Shown here piece by piece: positions 24,021-35,060 of a stretch of DNA of 64,000 nucleotides. The notes beneath the pieces are model-generated. The model was given only the letters and a program-made list of their open reading frames with translations, made no database searches and had not been told where the DNA came from. The stretch is taken from positions 1-64,000 of the forward strand of contig JAVXUO010002328.1 in assembly GCA_033065855.1 (NCBI GenBank). The letters run 5' to 3'. A program made the position numbers and the translations under genes. Every line of letters begins with the position of its first letter. Positions within the stretch are counted from its first letter, which is position 1. Source of the stretch: Escallonia rubra (lineage: Eukaryota > Streptophyta > Magnoliopsida > Escalloniales > Escalloniaceae).

Positions 24021-26938
24021 CTAATTCTCACGCCTGGTAGTCCTCCGACGAGGAGCGGCGGTGTTGTCCTCGGCCGTCTCTTCCTTCTCTTCAGTACTTT
24101 CTTGATTGTTCGAGGTCTCAGCAACATCGTCAGTCTTCTTCGCTTCGCCACTTACTATTGCCTGCGGGCAAAAGACAAATACATATGAGTTCACCTATAC
24201 ACAAGGCTCTAGAACTGAAAAATAAAGCGAGAAAATGGTATCAACACCCACCGGTTTCTTGCCGCCAAATAAGATCCTCAAAATGAAAGTGAAGATAACA
24301 AGTACAACAGCGACAAGGGCACCAATTGTAAGATTTGCTTGCTTCTCTGCTTTCTCGATGACATCCTGCGAGGCAAGTTTAAAGGTGTCAGGTACTAAAA
24401 AACAAGAAACTGCATAAATGAAATTGTCTGACTACGAACCAGAATTTCAGGCTTGTGAACGCTCAAGAAAGGGATGTCGGCAATCTTGTAAAGATAGTCA
24501 AATACCAGCTTCTGCAACAAGTAGACAGAAAATATGGTTAAATCTAGGAAACATACTGTTCATCATGAAAGATGAAGAGAATAATGCCCCGCATTATAGA
24601 GTACCTGGTAACCCTTGAGACCCTCCGAAAGACTGGCAGCTTCATCCTCAGCTTTCTGTTTCTCCTTCTCCTCATCGAACTTTGGCTTCCACTTGGTCTC
24701 CCGGAATGACTCTGCAACTTTCTCATCACCTGCTATCAGGATATTGTCGAACAATATACCATCTTGCATTGTCCAAATCTCAATGCCAATCGCAGCAATG
24801 TCCTCGAAGTCAGGTTTTTCGAGTTCAAAGTAGCTGGGGTTGGGAATTTGCTGAGGCTTCCAAATACCCTTGTAGTTGGGGTTGTCAATAAGGGGTGCAT
24901 GCCACTTTCCCTTGTAAGCTGGGTTCCTTTTCATTGGCCTCTTCCACTCCCCACAACCAGGTGCTGCCTCACACTTGGGGTTGTCAATCTTAGGAGCCTC
25001 CCATTCACCATCCTCTTCATCATCCCAATCTTCAGGTTTAGTTGCCTCTGGATCGTCAATGTCCTCAGGCTCATCATCCAACCATCCTTCAGGCTTTTCA
25101 GCTCCCTCATCCTCAATTTCCATGGGTGCATCTTCATCCCAGTCATCCGGTTTTGTAGCATCTGGGTCTGGGATTTTTGCCCTCTCATCCCAGTCCTCAG
25201 GCTTCTTATCATCTGGGTCAGGAATAGTCTTGGCAGGGATTAGAGCAGGCTCAAAATCCTCAGAAGACAAAAAGTTTGCCTTTTTCTTCTCTTCTCCGTC
25301 AATTAAGATCTGCAACTCATTATCAGGTTTCAAAATGGCGGTGTACACATGAGTTAGTTTGTCAGATGGTACAGATGGCGGAAACTTGAGATGGTGCTCA
25401 ACATATTCTCCACTCTTGGGGTTCTTATGTTTGAAGATAAAGTGAACCTTGTTCGTCCCACCACATTTGTCAGGTCCAAACATTATAGAGTAAGGGGACT
25501 CATTGTCAAATCCCTTAGGCACCCACCCAGCTTCCTGTGGTCGAAGATACTTCAAGTATGCACCACCACATTCCAGTCCATTCTGGAGACGAGTTTCAAA
25601 CTGAAGGACAACGGTTCCATCTTTCAGATCTACAGGCTCATCGAGCTCCTTCACAATTGCGTACTTCCTAGCCTTCTCGCTCACGAGAAGCCCATAATCA
25701 TCATGTCCCTCACTTTTTGAGTGTATCCACGAACCTAAAAGACAAAATCACAGAAATAAGTTCACCTCAAAATTTTAGAAAGCAGTAGAGGTTACGCCAT
25801 AGAATTATCACAGATAGAAATAGCTACCCTCAAAAGCCAAAGACCTCAAAAATTAGATGCACGTCAATGTTCCAAAATGGAATGCTAACATATATAGGCA
25901 TGAAACTTTTTTTGACAAAAAATTCCTGCACTTCTACAGAGTTTTCCCTTTAAATCAACACATCGCTAGATACCGAGACATATAATGGTACAATGACTTG
26001 AAACAAGAGACGGATGTTTACCAATCCAATTACAAACAAGCATTTAAAACCATACGTGATTTTCGCCTACCAAATAGACTTAAGCAGTAAAGATCGCTCT
26101 GTGCTTCCACATATGCATGGTCGTTCAACCGAAGCTAAGCAGCCAATTGTCCAAAAATGATTCGAAGGGCAGGAAGGATTTTATCCTAAGTTTCTAACTA
26201 CCATTAGCTCACATCACAAATGCAAATAGTATGTTAGTGCGACAACAAAAATGTACCTCCACGCTACAATTGATATCTGTCAATATAAGGTTATCACAGT
26301 TCATGTTTCCCCAAGTTGTCAAGTACAACTTCAATACTACCCTATCTCACCTTTTTCCTTTGTTCTCATGGTTTTGCTGCAAGCTAAACTGTAAATGCCA
26401 ACGTCTACCACATGATATTACACTCAAGGCATCACAAAAATGTGGTACAGTTCAAATTGCTTCAGATAAATTGTCATTCTTTCAAATAAGGGGCATCAAT
26501 TACATGGATGAACTCTTCGACTTTCTAAAGTAACAACTTTTAATCCCCGCCCAGGCATTTGCAAATCCACGAAATAACCAATCACAATTCAAATCTTAAC
26601 AAATTCAACAAACATAAAGCATAGCATCAATATACAACAACAAAAAAAAAGAATCTACCTTGATACTCCTCTTTCTCGGACACGATCCAACGGCCATCAA
26701 ACGCTTCATCAAACGACTCGTAAAATTTCTACCAACAGCAAAGGAAAACCAAAATCAACTCCTAAAACACAGATCCACGCACAAGCACGCACACACGCAC
26801 AGATTCACACAACATTTAACCGAGAAAAACAAAGCCCAAGCTTACCGTATCAGCAGAAGCGTATATCTGAGAAACAAACAAGCCGATCAAAAGCAGCATA
26901 TAGTACTGCAACCACATCCTCCTTTTAATCTCTTGCAT
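24021..26938 (-). CDS. CNX: Calnexin, ER lectin chaperone
   Basis: A membrane-bound, calcium-binding chaperone that holds monoglucosylated N-glycoproteins in the ER. Exons in gene order: 26938-26846, 26728-26659, 25734-24605, 24511-24440, 24365-24252, 24161-24021. All junctions are GT-AG and in phase, giving 539 residues against about 530 for Arabidopsis CNX1. A signal peptide covers about residues 1-28; a second in-frame ATG is at codon 8. The lectin domain follows, with the Cys pair near residues 110 and 144. The P-domain (about 225-358) has the tandem IPDP..KPEDWDE and then G.W..P.I.NP.Y repeats. One membrane segment is at about 467-488. The short charged cytosolic tail ends RRTTRREN, with Arg-rich ER-retention character. 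A calreticulin is excluded by the membrane segment and the lack of a C-terminal HDEL. The gene looks intact. Confidence 0.97.
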
Positions 26939-27034
26939 GATGAATCGAAACCCTAACCCTAGACGGAGCGATCTGATCTGGGAGGGGCAAAATGCGAAGA
27001 GAGTGGGGCTTTTGGGCGAGGAATTGCTTCATTT

Positions 27035-27138
27035 ACATATATAGATATATATAGATCTTCGGGACTAGTGGCGTCGAGTTGTATCGGCCAATGGTGTGTG
27101 AGACCACGTGAATTGGGCGAATGGGAAGCTGACACGTG
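27035..27138 (-). promoter_or_regulatory. Calnexin promoter: TATA run, CCAAT box and two G-boxes
   Basis: A TATATAT-type run at about 27035-27053 lies about 100 bases upstream of the calnexin ATG. Further upstream are CCAAT (27088-27092 on the + strand) and CACGTG, 12 bases apart (27105-27110). A second CACGTG is at 27133-27138. ER-stress elements combine CCAAT with CACG (canonical spacing 10), bound by NF-Y and bZIP28-type factors, so this is a near match. ER-stress control is therefore an inference. Confidence 0.5.
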
Positions 27139-28576
27139 AGAAGTGTCGACGGGATCCGTATAGCCTGCAGAAGTACGAGAACTTACGGCTGGGATTGATC
27201 GGGTGTTTGGAAATCGGATGGATCCGCTTTGACCATTTTGTGGACTGTACCATTTTGTGGGCACTACTAATGTGATATACTGACGTGTTTCATAAAATAA
27301 TACGTATTCGTATCATTGATGTCTCGATGTTTGTTGTCTCCAATTTTTCATCAATAATTATATATATATCTGTAATAGTATTAATCAGCAAAATTGAGAA
27401 AAAAAACCTAATTTTGCTCTCTTTCCCTTTCTTATATCTTCGGTTTCTACCGTTGTTGCCTAACAACCATCGGCCCACCATTACTCACTATCGGCATTCA
27501 CCCCACCTACCACTAATATTCACTACTATCTTTACCGACGACTAAAACTCACCACCATCACCACCTTATCCTACAATTGCTAGATCTGCTATTCACATCT
27601 CTAACCACCAGCTCCACCACCTCGATGTTTTCACTGCCAACTGCCCCAGATTTGCCACATCGTCTTTAGCTCTTTGTTGGACTGTCGGGGCAAACACAAT
27701 AGTGTCGTACCAATTTTTCTCAAACGCTCAAACACCCATATTAGCTAGATCGACTTAACTTGCTGTGGCGGCGGCAACGAAGGGCGCGAAGGGGCTTATT
27801 ACAACTATGGCGGGTTGCAACATCTAGCTAGAAATTGCCCTATGCATAGTAAGCAGAGGACTCGCTTGCTATACACATGGGAAGGAGGAGCACTTTTGTG
27901 TTGGTTGGATGTAAATGCCGCTTTATATGTGCCAACGTTAAGGGCACACAGCTTTTTTGGATTGAAAAATGTGGATGGAAGGACTAATTTTATAAATTTG
28001 TGCAATGTACGAGAACTAACATGGCAAATTTTGTAATTCAGTGACACACATTTTAGAAATGAGCCCATAGTTCAAGGTACTAAAATGTAACTAACCCCTC
28101 TAATCTTGGGCGGAGTGAAGGAAATCACGTGAATTTGTTAGGATAATTCTGGCTTTATCAATCAATAAAACTTTCTTGAGTAATATTCTAGTTCTCACCA
28201 TTTCATCCCACATTTTGGCACCTACATGACTTGATAGCCATATAAGTACGCCATGACCCACCTATTTAAAATACTATTTTCTCTTTCATTACCCACATTC
28301 TTCCCAACTTTTATCTTTCGCTCTCTTTGATCACCGACACCAACCACCACCATACAAGGGGAATGGTTATACCTTGAAATGGTAAGGCGGGTGTAGACGT
28401 TGGGGTGAAGGGATGAGGGATGTGTAGAAGTGGTGGGTGGCGGTTGGTTAAACTAGTAGTGCAATTTTGCTAAAACAAAATCGCACATAGAGACACCAAT
28501 GATTGCATTTCTCGCAGAATGATTTGGCGTCTTGAAATAGTTGTCGTATCACGTTGGACTCAAAATGTGAATAAAA
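27139..28576. other. Intergenic region, repeat-derived
   Basis: No intact gene. It contains a C-rich CACCA stretch (27470-27620), a zinc-knuckle relic (listed separately) and AT-rich filler. Confidence 0.5.
27765..28035 (+). pseudogene. Relic of a Gly-rich CCHC zinc-knuckle coding sequence
   Basis: The frame reads GGGNEGREGAYYNYGGLQHLARNC. This closely follows the Gly-rich linker and CCHC knuckle (C..C....H....C) of plant cold-shock and glycine-rich RNA-binding proteins, but the first two Cys are both Tyr and a Gly before His is Gln. The frame then continues for about 60 codons with no recognisable domain. No start codon or second knuckle was seen. A retrotransposon gag knuckle is the other possibility. 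Confidence 0.35.
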
Positions 28577-28592
28577 TAGTGAAAACTATATC

Positions 28593-28776
28593 TTTTTTTT
28601 TTTGGTTAGACCACCCGGTTTCCGGACACCACATTGGGAGTCGACTAATCCGGGTTCGAGCCGGGCATGGCGGAAAAGCTCTCCCTACCAAGTTTTAACG
28701 CAGCTGCATTCCCAGGGCTCGAACACGAGACCTCTGGTTAAGCTAGGACAACCCCTTACCAGCTGACCTACGCGCT
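28593..28776 (-). mobile_element. tRNA-derived SINE
   Basis: On the minus strand the 184 bp element opens with a tRNA-like head: box A-like GTAGGTCAGCTGGTAAGG and box B GTGTTCGAGCCC. It ends in GGGTGGTCTAACC plus an A-run. It is flanked by a perfect 16 bp duplication TAGTGAAAACTATATC (28577-28592 and 28777-28792), the hallmark of LINE-driven retroposition. The intact duplication suggests a fairly recent insertion. Confidence 0.85.
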
Positions 28777-28792
28777 TAGTGAAAACTATATC

Positions 28793-29284
28793 ATTATTCA
28801 AGAGAAGTGGTGATCTCTAACATGCATTATCACATACACACCAAACAACCATACATACATTGTTCTAGGATAACTGCATTTATACAACAGACAATCACTT
28901 TGTTATTTTGAATGTCTATTCTAACACCCTAAAATGCTTCTCCACATTTTGATTTGTCACATAAAGGTTGACATTTGTCCTAAATTATGGTGCAAGCACG
29001 TGAAAAAAAGCGTTTTTACAGGCAAATTAAGCCTAAACTCAATCTATCATGCATGAGGGTGGGCAACTGCCCACCTTACTTAGCATGTGGCTCTGCCACT
29101 GAAATTAATAGAGGAATTGGAAGGTTTGATTATAAGCTGAAGAAAAGTCAAAACTCTAGAGAGCTTGACCTCAGGATCAACGATCAAAACAAATAAATGG
29201 TGCTAATTTTTTTTCTTCTTAGACATGTAAACTTGGCAACTTGACTTGCATACCTAGTAAAATATGTATTCCGAGCGCCACTTC
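28793..29284. other. Intergenic spacer
   Basis: AT-rich sequence without recognisable genes or elements. An open frame at 28987-29196 has no family resemblance and was not accepted. Confidence 0.4.
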
Positions 29285-29990
29285 TCGTTTGCAAATACAG
29301 GAAATTGAATCTGGAAACCAGCAGTTTCTGAACTTCTCTCTCAAAGGTTCATCTTGAAGCTTACCAATTATAATTAAGGCTTGCTAAGATAATTAGATAA
29401 GCCCTTGAGGGAGAGAGTTCAGAGAAAGTTGGGTCTCCAAGGACCTTTCGCAGCCGAATGTCCCAACACAACACACGTAGAGGAGGAAAGAAGGAAGGCA
29501 GAAAAATGGTGGTATATACAGATACATACGAGCTATTTCAGGTCACATTGGTATTGTAAGGAATAAAGTATGTTATGGTAGATGATAAGATGTCTAAATC
29601 CATTTTCTTATACTCCGTATTTGATAATTTCTTGGAAACTCTGCACTGGCTCACACTTGCGATGAAACTTCATCTGCAAGTCCTAAGAAGAACAAGAGGG
29701 AGGGTTGCTGCACTTGCAGCAGAAGTAAAGGATCCCGAGTCATCATTACATGGACACACAGTATTCTAGCATTGCTATTTTGAAGTCTAGTGAGTTATGC
29801 CACGTGCCCTTGGAAGATTTATAGTATAATAATGCATAGGCGTGTAAGGTCCTGATAGGACCATGTAAAAACAATTCTAAAATAAATCAAATGGTTTAGT
29901 GATCGGAAGAGTGTGCTTCTTCCGACCTTTTTTAAAACTATCTACGAGGACTTGATAATATTTTCAAATTTCTTTTCACTTTAAACTTTT
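29285..29990 (+). repeat. Unit 0 of the tandemly duplicated hairpin segment
   Basis: This stretch matches 41226-41930 (unit C) in order: hairpin, then the motif with CGAGGGTTGCTG and GCAGCAGAAGT, then GCATTGCTATTTTTGAAGTC, then the CTTCTTCCGACC region and GAGGACTTGATAATATT. The copies are clearly diverged, with many substitutions and small indels, so the duplication is old. It lacks the rest of the larger units. Confidence 0.7.
29323..29431 (+). ncRNA. miR477-like hairpin H0 (unit 0)
   Basis: The 5' arm (29325-29352, TTCTGAACTTCTCTCTCAAA then GGTTCATC) pairs with the 3' arm (29394-29426, containing AAGCCCTTGAGGGAGAGAGT). There is only one bulge and about three non-pairs, because most differences are G:U pairs. 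The 5' strand CTCTCTCAAAGGTTC closely resembles miR477-5p (core CTCCCTCAAGGGCTTC, recalled from miRBase). The loop is about 40 bases. The stem is long enough for Dicer-like processing. Expression is unknown, and the assignment rests on structure plus family resemblance. Confidence 0.55.
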
Positions 29991-31175
29991 TTCAGTGCTG
30001 TTTAAGTTATATGTACTCTAGTACTCAATCTATTTTTCACTCGTAATCAAATCACGTATATTAGTACATTAATGGACATAGACAATCTATCTCCATTGTG
30101 TTTGCAATGATCAACTCTTATAAAATTATAACACTTTGAGAGTATAAAAGCTTCAATTCACAGATTGAATACACTTTGGTGACTATTTCAGTGAGTTAAA
30201 CAGTTGATTTGATGTATCTAGGATAAGGCTGTTTAGCTGAGATAAACGAATGCGTGCTAACATAAAGTAGGAGCTAGTTTGTGTTGCTGAAGAGGATTAA
30301 TTGATACAAAATTTACCACTTTTATAGTCGAGGTTGCAATCACATAGCCTAAGATCAATCTAATCCAGAGATGCCACGTATCTCAGCGTGCTTGCTTCAT
30401 TTACCCTTCTACTTACATTAAGCTTCTTTGATTTGATATGACTTTGTCGTGTAGAGATGAGATATAGCATCATTTTACCTTCTTACCTAAGTTTTCATCT
30501 GGCCTTCATCATGTTTTTTACATTTTTTCTGATTATGGCACATTGCACTGATAAAACTTCATGCCCGGTATCCACAAGTTACTTGTCATTCCTTTGTTCA
30601 GAAATGGCCACGTGTCATGTAGTCATAGTTGTAATTGATTCGACTATTTTGATAAACAGTCACAGTTTAGCTCTCGAATGAATCAGCCTTTAGTGGAGAC
30701 TTGTCTTCATGTCAATCCTTAACTCCCTCGTGACGTGGTATGTAAATGTCTCGGGGCGAATCAACCTTTGTTATCCCGAGACTCTGCATTTTTACTTGGT
30801 ACATACAATATTTATAAAATAACTGCGGTCAAGGCAGGGGGTTTAAAGCAATGTAGTTTTAATTTTTAAATAAATATATTCAATATGCACCGAATTTCTT
30901 GAGACATGTCACAAAAAAAGAAACAGAATGTAACATCTCCAACGAAGTATGGCCTCATTAGCTAGTGAAAAGTTTTGGTTCATCTTTTAAGAACCAATTA
31001 TTAGCTCATCTCATTTAATTGAGTAAAAATTAAAATACAAAACACAACTTTTGCTTAAACTGCTTAGGTCGGCTATATAATGCCTAGGACTACTAATGTG
31101 CACCATACCTAACACAAATGTCAAGCACAACTTTGCCACTTGAGAGTCTGATCCAAATGGTGAAAAGTGAAGTAT
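29991..31175. other. Intergenic spacer
   Basis: AT-rich, with no recognisable gene or element. The open frame at 30457-30681 shows no family resemblance. Confidence 0.4.
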
Positions 31176-31178
31176 TAA

Positions 31179-31579
31179 GGCTTCGTTTGACAAAACTTTT
31201 TTTTTTGTTTTCAGTTTTTAAAGAACAGTTTTTAAAAAGCAGCTTAATTTTTTTTACAAAAACAAGTGGGTGTTTGATAACCCTTTTTTTTTAGGTTTTT
31301 TTTTTTGTGTTTGGTAACCCTTTTTATTTTGACTTTTTTTGTGGTGGTTTGCGGTGGCGGTGGTGGGGCGTAACGGTGGTCGGCGGCTGGAGGTGGTCTA
31401 AAAAAAAAAAACCAAAAGTGAAAAAAAAAAACCAGTTTTTGGAGATTTTTTTTTTTTACTTTTCAAATTAAAACTGGTTGTTTAAATTGAAAAAAAAAAA
31501 TGGTTACCAAACGCTCCTTTTTTTTTCAATTTTTAAAACTGAAAAAAAAAGAGCAAAAAAAAGAGTGTCAAACCTAGCC
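31179..31579. mobile_element. PIF/Harbinger (Tourist-like) MITE
   Basis: The 401 bp element starts GGCTTCGTTTGACA and ends TGTCAAACCTAGCC, an inverted pair. It is flanked by TAA at 31176-31178 and 31580-31582, the 3 bp duplication of PIF/Harbinger elements. The interior is A- and T-runs around a GGTGG-rich core. No coding capacity. Confidence 0.8.
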
Positions 31580-31799
31580 TAAGAAAACGCATATTGGCCA
31601 GGGAATGGTGACTGTGGAATTTGGTGGCTGGCCTCTAGTAAGCATAGGGCCACTCCCTGACCTTTCGAATAATACTTGTGTTAGAGACTACATTGATAAC
31701 GGTGGATGAGATAGTAAAATTTTTTTTAATCTTTGGCCCCAACCTCTCGTTCACAAAATCTTGACCATCCCGCTCCCTTACTGTCACGACACAGTCGAC

Positions 31800-32825
31800 A
31801 CGCTAATCTGATCCTTAGATAAAGGGGAATGTACGGTAAAATCTGCGTACAACAGTCTCACGCACACAAACTGAGCACCGTCCTGATAATCTGACTTGGA
31901 TGTGGACGGTGCCATGCGCCCCGCGACTCCAAAGATTCCTCTGGAAAGGCAGTCACCAAGCTCTTTCGGTACGAGACAACCTCCACTAGCTAGATGATAA
32001 AACTTGCCCTTATGGGTGCGGAAATAGCAAGACCGTGGACCATGGCCTCTGTCAATGCCATATCGTCAAAGATATCTGGTACATGCTCCAACTGCATACC
32101 TCCGGCTCCACCGCTACTCTCCAAAAACCTGTCTCTCACTACTTAGTGCAAGGAAAATGCGATGCATTTCAAGCCATGAACCTTCACGATTTATCATCAA
32201 TACCCTTTTTCTGTTCTTTCTAGATACTATTTAGAAATATCAGAATCAACTTTCCCTCTTCCATCAACCTTTCCCAACCACGACATCCATAAGCTAACGC
32301 TTATTTGTTCTTTGTCAACTGTGAGGGAACTATAAAGCCTTCTAAAATGGTTATTCAAGTGGGTAGAAACCACCCCTGTCTAATTGGGTTAAAGTGAACC
32401 CGGATGGTAGCGTCTTAAAAATTTGGGCTATGTGAGAATGGAAGCGCTGATCCATGACCATATTAGAAAATGTTTAATGGGTTGCTCTCGTGAAATATTT
32501 ATGATCGACAACCACATCGCTGAATGATGGGCTGTCTGTAATGGCCTACTCCTTGCATGGGAAGAAAATCATCGGAACATTATGCTGGAAGTGGACGACA
32601 CTAGTGTTGCCCACATGCTTCTACACCCCATAACCCCCATCGCCCCTAACATTGCAACTTTGGTGTTGGATTGCAGGGAGCTCCTTAGACGACCTTGGTA
32701 GGTGCAAGTGTCCCATGTATATATAAATACTAACTTTTGTGCGGACTTAATGTCGAAGCAGGCGGGAAATCAGCAATATACATACCAGCATTATCATAAA
32801 CAAGATATGATATCCAATCTAAAAG
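31800..32825 (+). pseudogene. LINE relic: reverse-transcriptase zinc finger and RNase H-like part
   Basis: The frames, broken by stops and shifts, read KGECTVKSAYNSL, then RLQRFLWK, then CPYGCGNSKTVDHGLCQCHI (about 31840-32060). This is the zf-RVT region of plant LINEs, with its C..C...H....C pattern. About 350 bases later come KVNPDGS and the RNase H-like stretch LLLAWEE.HRNIMLEVDDT (about 32390-32720). Several frameshifts and stops show it is dead. The reverse transcriptase core itself is absent. Confidence 0.75.
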
Positions 32826-33597
32826 CATAAGTTTGAAAGAAGAATAATTTTAACAGTTGTATAAATTGATTCCGATCACCATGTGTAATGTGTGACTTTA
32901 ATAGCCCCCCTTATGTATAACATGACATATGAGGCGATCGCATGATTTATGTCACAACCCGAATCCACGGGTAGGCCTGTGAGCTAGATCCGTGATTGGC
33001 CACAGACCCACTCGGACATCCATTCAGGGCTCTGCCAGGCCTTATTAAAACCTGTATACAAATCTAGAGCCATGCATTTAACTAACACCTTAATAAGACT
33101 TCTAAAGTGGTACTTAAAGATCTTTCTGAAAATTATCTCTACTAAATTCCTCCATGAATGACTAACATAAATCATCAAAACTTAATGGAGATCTAAGCTC
33201 CAATCAATTCTCAAATATAAATAGAGTAGTACTACAATTTCTCAAACGGGCTTAAATTAACTCCCTAACGAGCATCTCTTGTGACTCTATCCTTATTACC
33301 CTCATAGTAGTCAGGTTCATCTAAGTGATCACCTGAAAACATTTATAAAAGGATGAGCTGGGAGCCTGGGGCCCAGTAAATACATATGCCATATCTTTAA
33401 AAGAGGTTTGAGGATTTCAAACATGCCATGGGTTTTTCTTTTCGAAATCAGGAATTCAATGTCAACAAAATAAAATATTACTCAGCATATTTACATACAT
33501 ATATGCACTTGCACCAAAAGAATCTCAATTGGAGTACAATCATCAAGAAAACTCATTAGCAACTATCAACGTTAATCATAACTTGGTATACTACGGT

Positions 33598-33755
33598 CAG
33601 TGTATGGTCCCACTGACTAGGACCCAAAATCCATCCTCCATCAGGGATAAACATTATTGTGGATACAAGGGCGAACCACAATGCAACAGTACTGTGCGTC
33701 AACATATAGTCCCATTGACCAGGACCCGGAATCCACTTTCCCCCGTGGATGTGGG
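33598..33755. repeat. Duplicated motif in the solo LTR
   Basis: The motif GGTCCCACTGACTAGGACCC followed by AAAATCCA recurs about 105 bases later as AGTCCCATTGACCAGGACCC followed by GGAATCCA. This looks like an internal tandem duplication of the LTR. Confidence 0.7.
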
Positions 33756-34559
33756 GCACAGTAACCCAGTCAAATTATCATCTCATTCAACATGTATTGG
33801 ATATAGTTCATTTACTCACACAACAAGTCCATGGCATTCTAATTCAAATTCTCATCAAGTGATTTATCATGAAAACAGATGTAGTAAAAGTACTTCAAGA
33901 GCTTTATTTGACTTAAAACATGTATACATTATATATATTTTATAAATAAAGTATAAGAAGGAATATGACAGACTACTTACCTCGTTCAATAACTGGTTCT
34001 TGTACTTGCTCAAAAGCCGGTCCTAACTCTTGTCTATCGAAACCTAAACGACAAACCACACAGATGTTAATTATTCATTGCCGCTTGAGCATGCCTAAGT
34101 ATTAAGTTCCCCCAAGTGAGTAAAATTATCAAACCGCCCCTAGACTTTTGTATCCCTCACGCCTAACGTACCATTATACACCTAGAAATAACCTAAAAGA
34201 ATCTTTTTAAACTACTAGGTGGGATTTTCGTACAAGAATGACCTTTATGAGAATTCTCCGTTTGAAACCCTAAATCGCTCCTTAAATTGAGCGTTAATGT
34301 TCATGTTTCAATAATATATCAAACGGCACCGAAATGGCATGAGATTTCAGAACCTCAAGTATCTCAATGTGTTTAGATCACTGTAAATTTTTTGGCTATA
34401 TCAAACAATTCAAAAGCCTGTTTTAAAATAAAATCATTTCAGGCCTATTCCATGCCCAAAAAAAATCCACGTTGAAGGTTTTGCAAAAATAATGAGAGTT
34501 TTAGTTTTGTACTTTACCCAAATATGCTCAGAAATGGTTTAAGAAGTTTTGAGCAATGG

Positions 34560-35060
34560 ACTGATCTGTAATTCTAGAAACAACATTTTTTTTCAGCAAA
34601 CCTTAGTTTGTACATTGGCCATTTTGAGTCTGAAACATGATGAGTATTAGAAAACTAAAAACTACAAAGTTAGAGTAGATTTTCTAAGGTTTTCAGAAAT
34701 ATAAGGGTCTTCAAAAATCTAACGAGTAATGACTTCTCTACAGTAAATCGAAGTGGCTGATCAAAACAGCACATATCTGTGCAAACCAGTTTTGTTCAAT
34801 AGTTATTTTGGAGCAGAAACACTATGAATCTCAGAAAACTCAAAACTACAAAGTTGAAGAGGACTTTCTAAGGGTTCTAGAAATATAAATTTCACAAAAA
34901 TTTCATGAGTAATTAATTTTTTATGACAAATCAAAGTAACTGATAGAAACCGAAAAATATGGACTTCTACAGTGAATTGAATTTAAAGTCATTATTTCAA
35001 TTTGCAAACGTGAGATTCTGAGAAAACTCAAAACTACAAATTGAAGGCGACACAATGACA
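34560..35060. repeat. Degenerate tandem array in the solo LTR
   Basis: Three to four diverged copies of a unit of roughly 160 bases. Each contains AAAACTCAAAACTACAAAGT, then a (G)ACTTTCTAAGG motif and an (T)CTAYAGTRAATC-like stretch. The copies differ by indels. Confidence 0.65.

Noticed and set aside
24764-25352. Long open frames on the plus strand across the calnexin P-domain
   Set aside because: They are antisense shadows of the repetitive P-domain exon, which is in frame and conserved.
27470-27620. Possible CRISPR-like or satellite array from repeated CACCA motifs
   Set aside because: No regular spacers or period; simple C-rich repeats in plant DNA.
33529-33945. 138-codon frame
   Set aside because: Within the solo LTR and rich in Ser, Asn and Pro; no domain.
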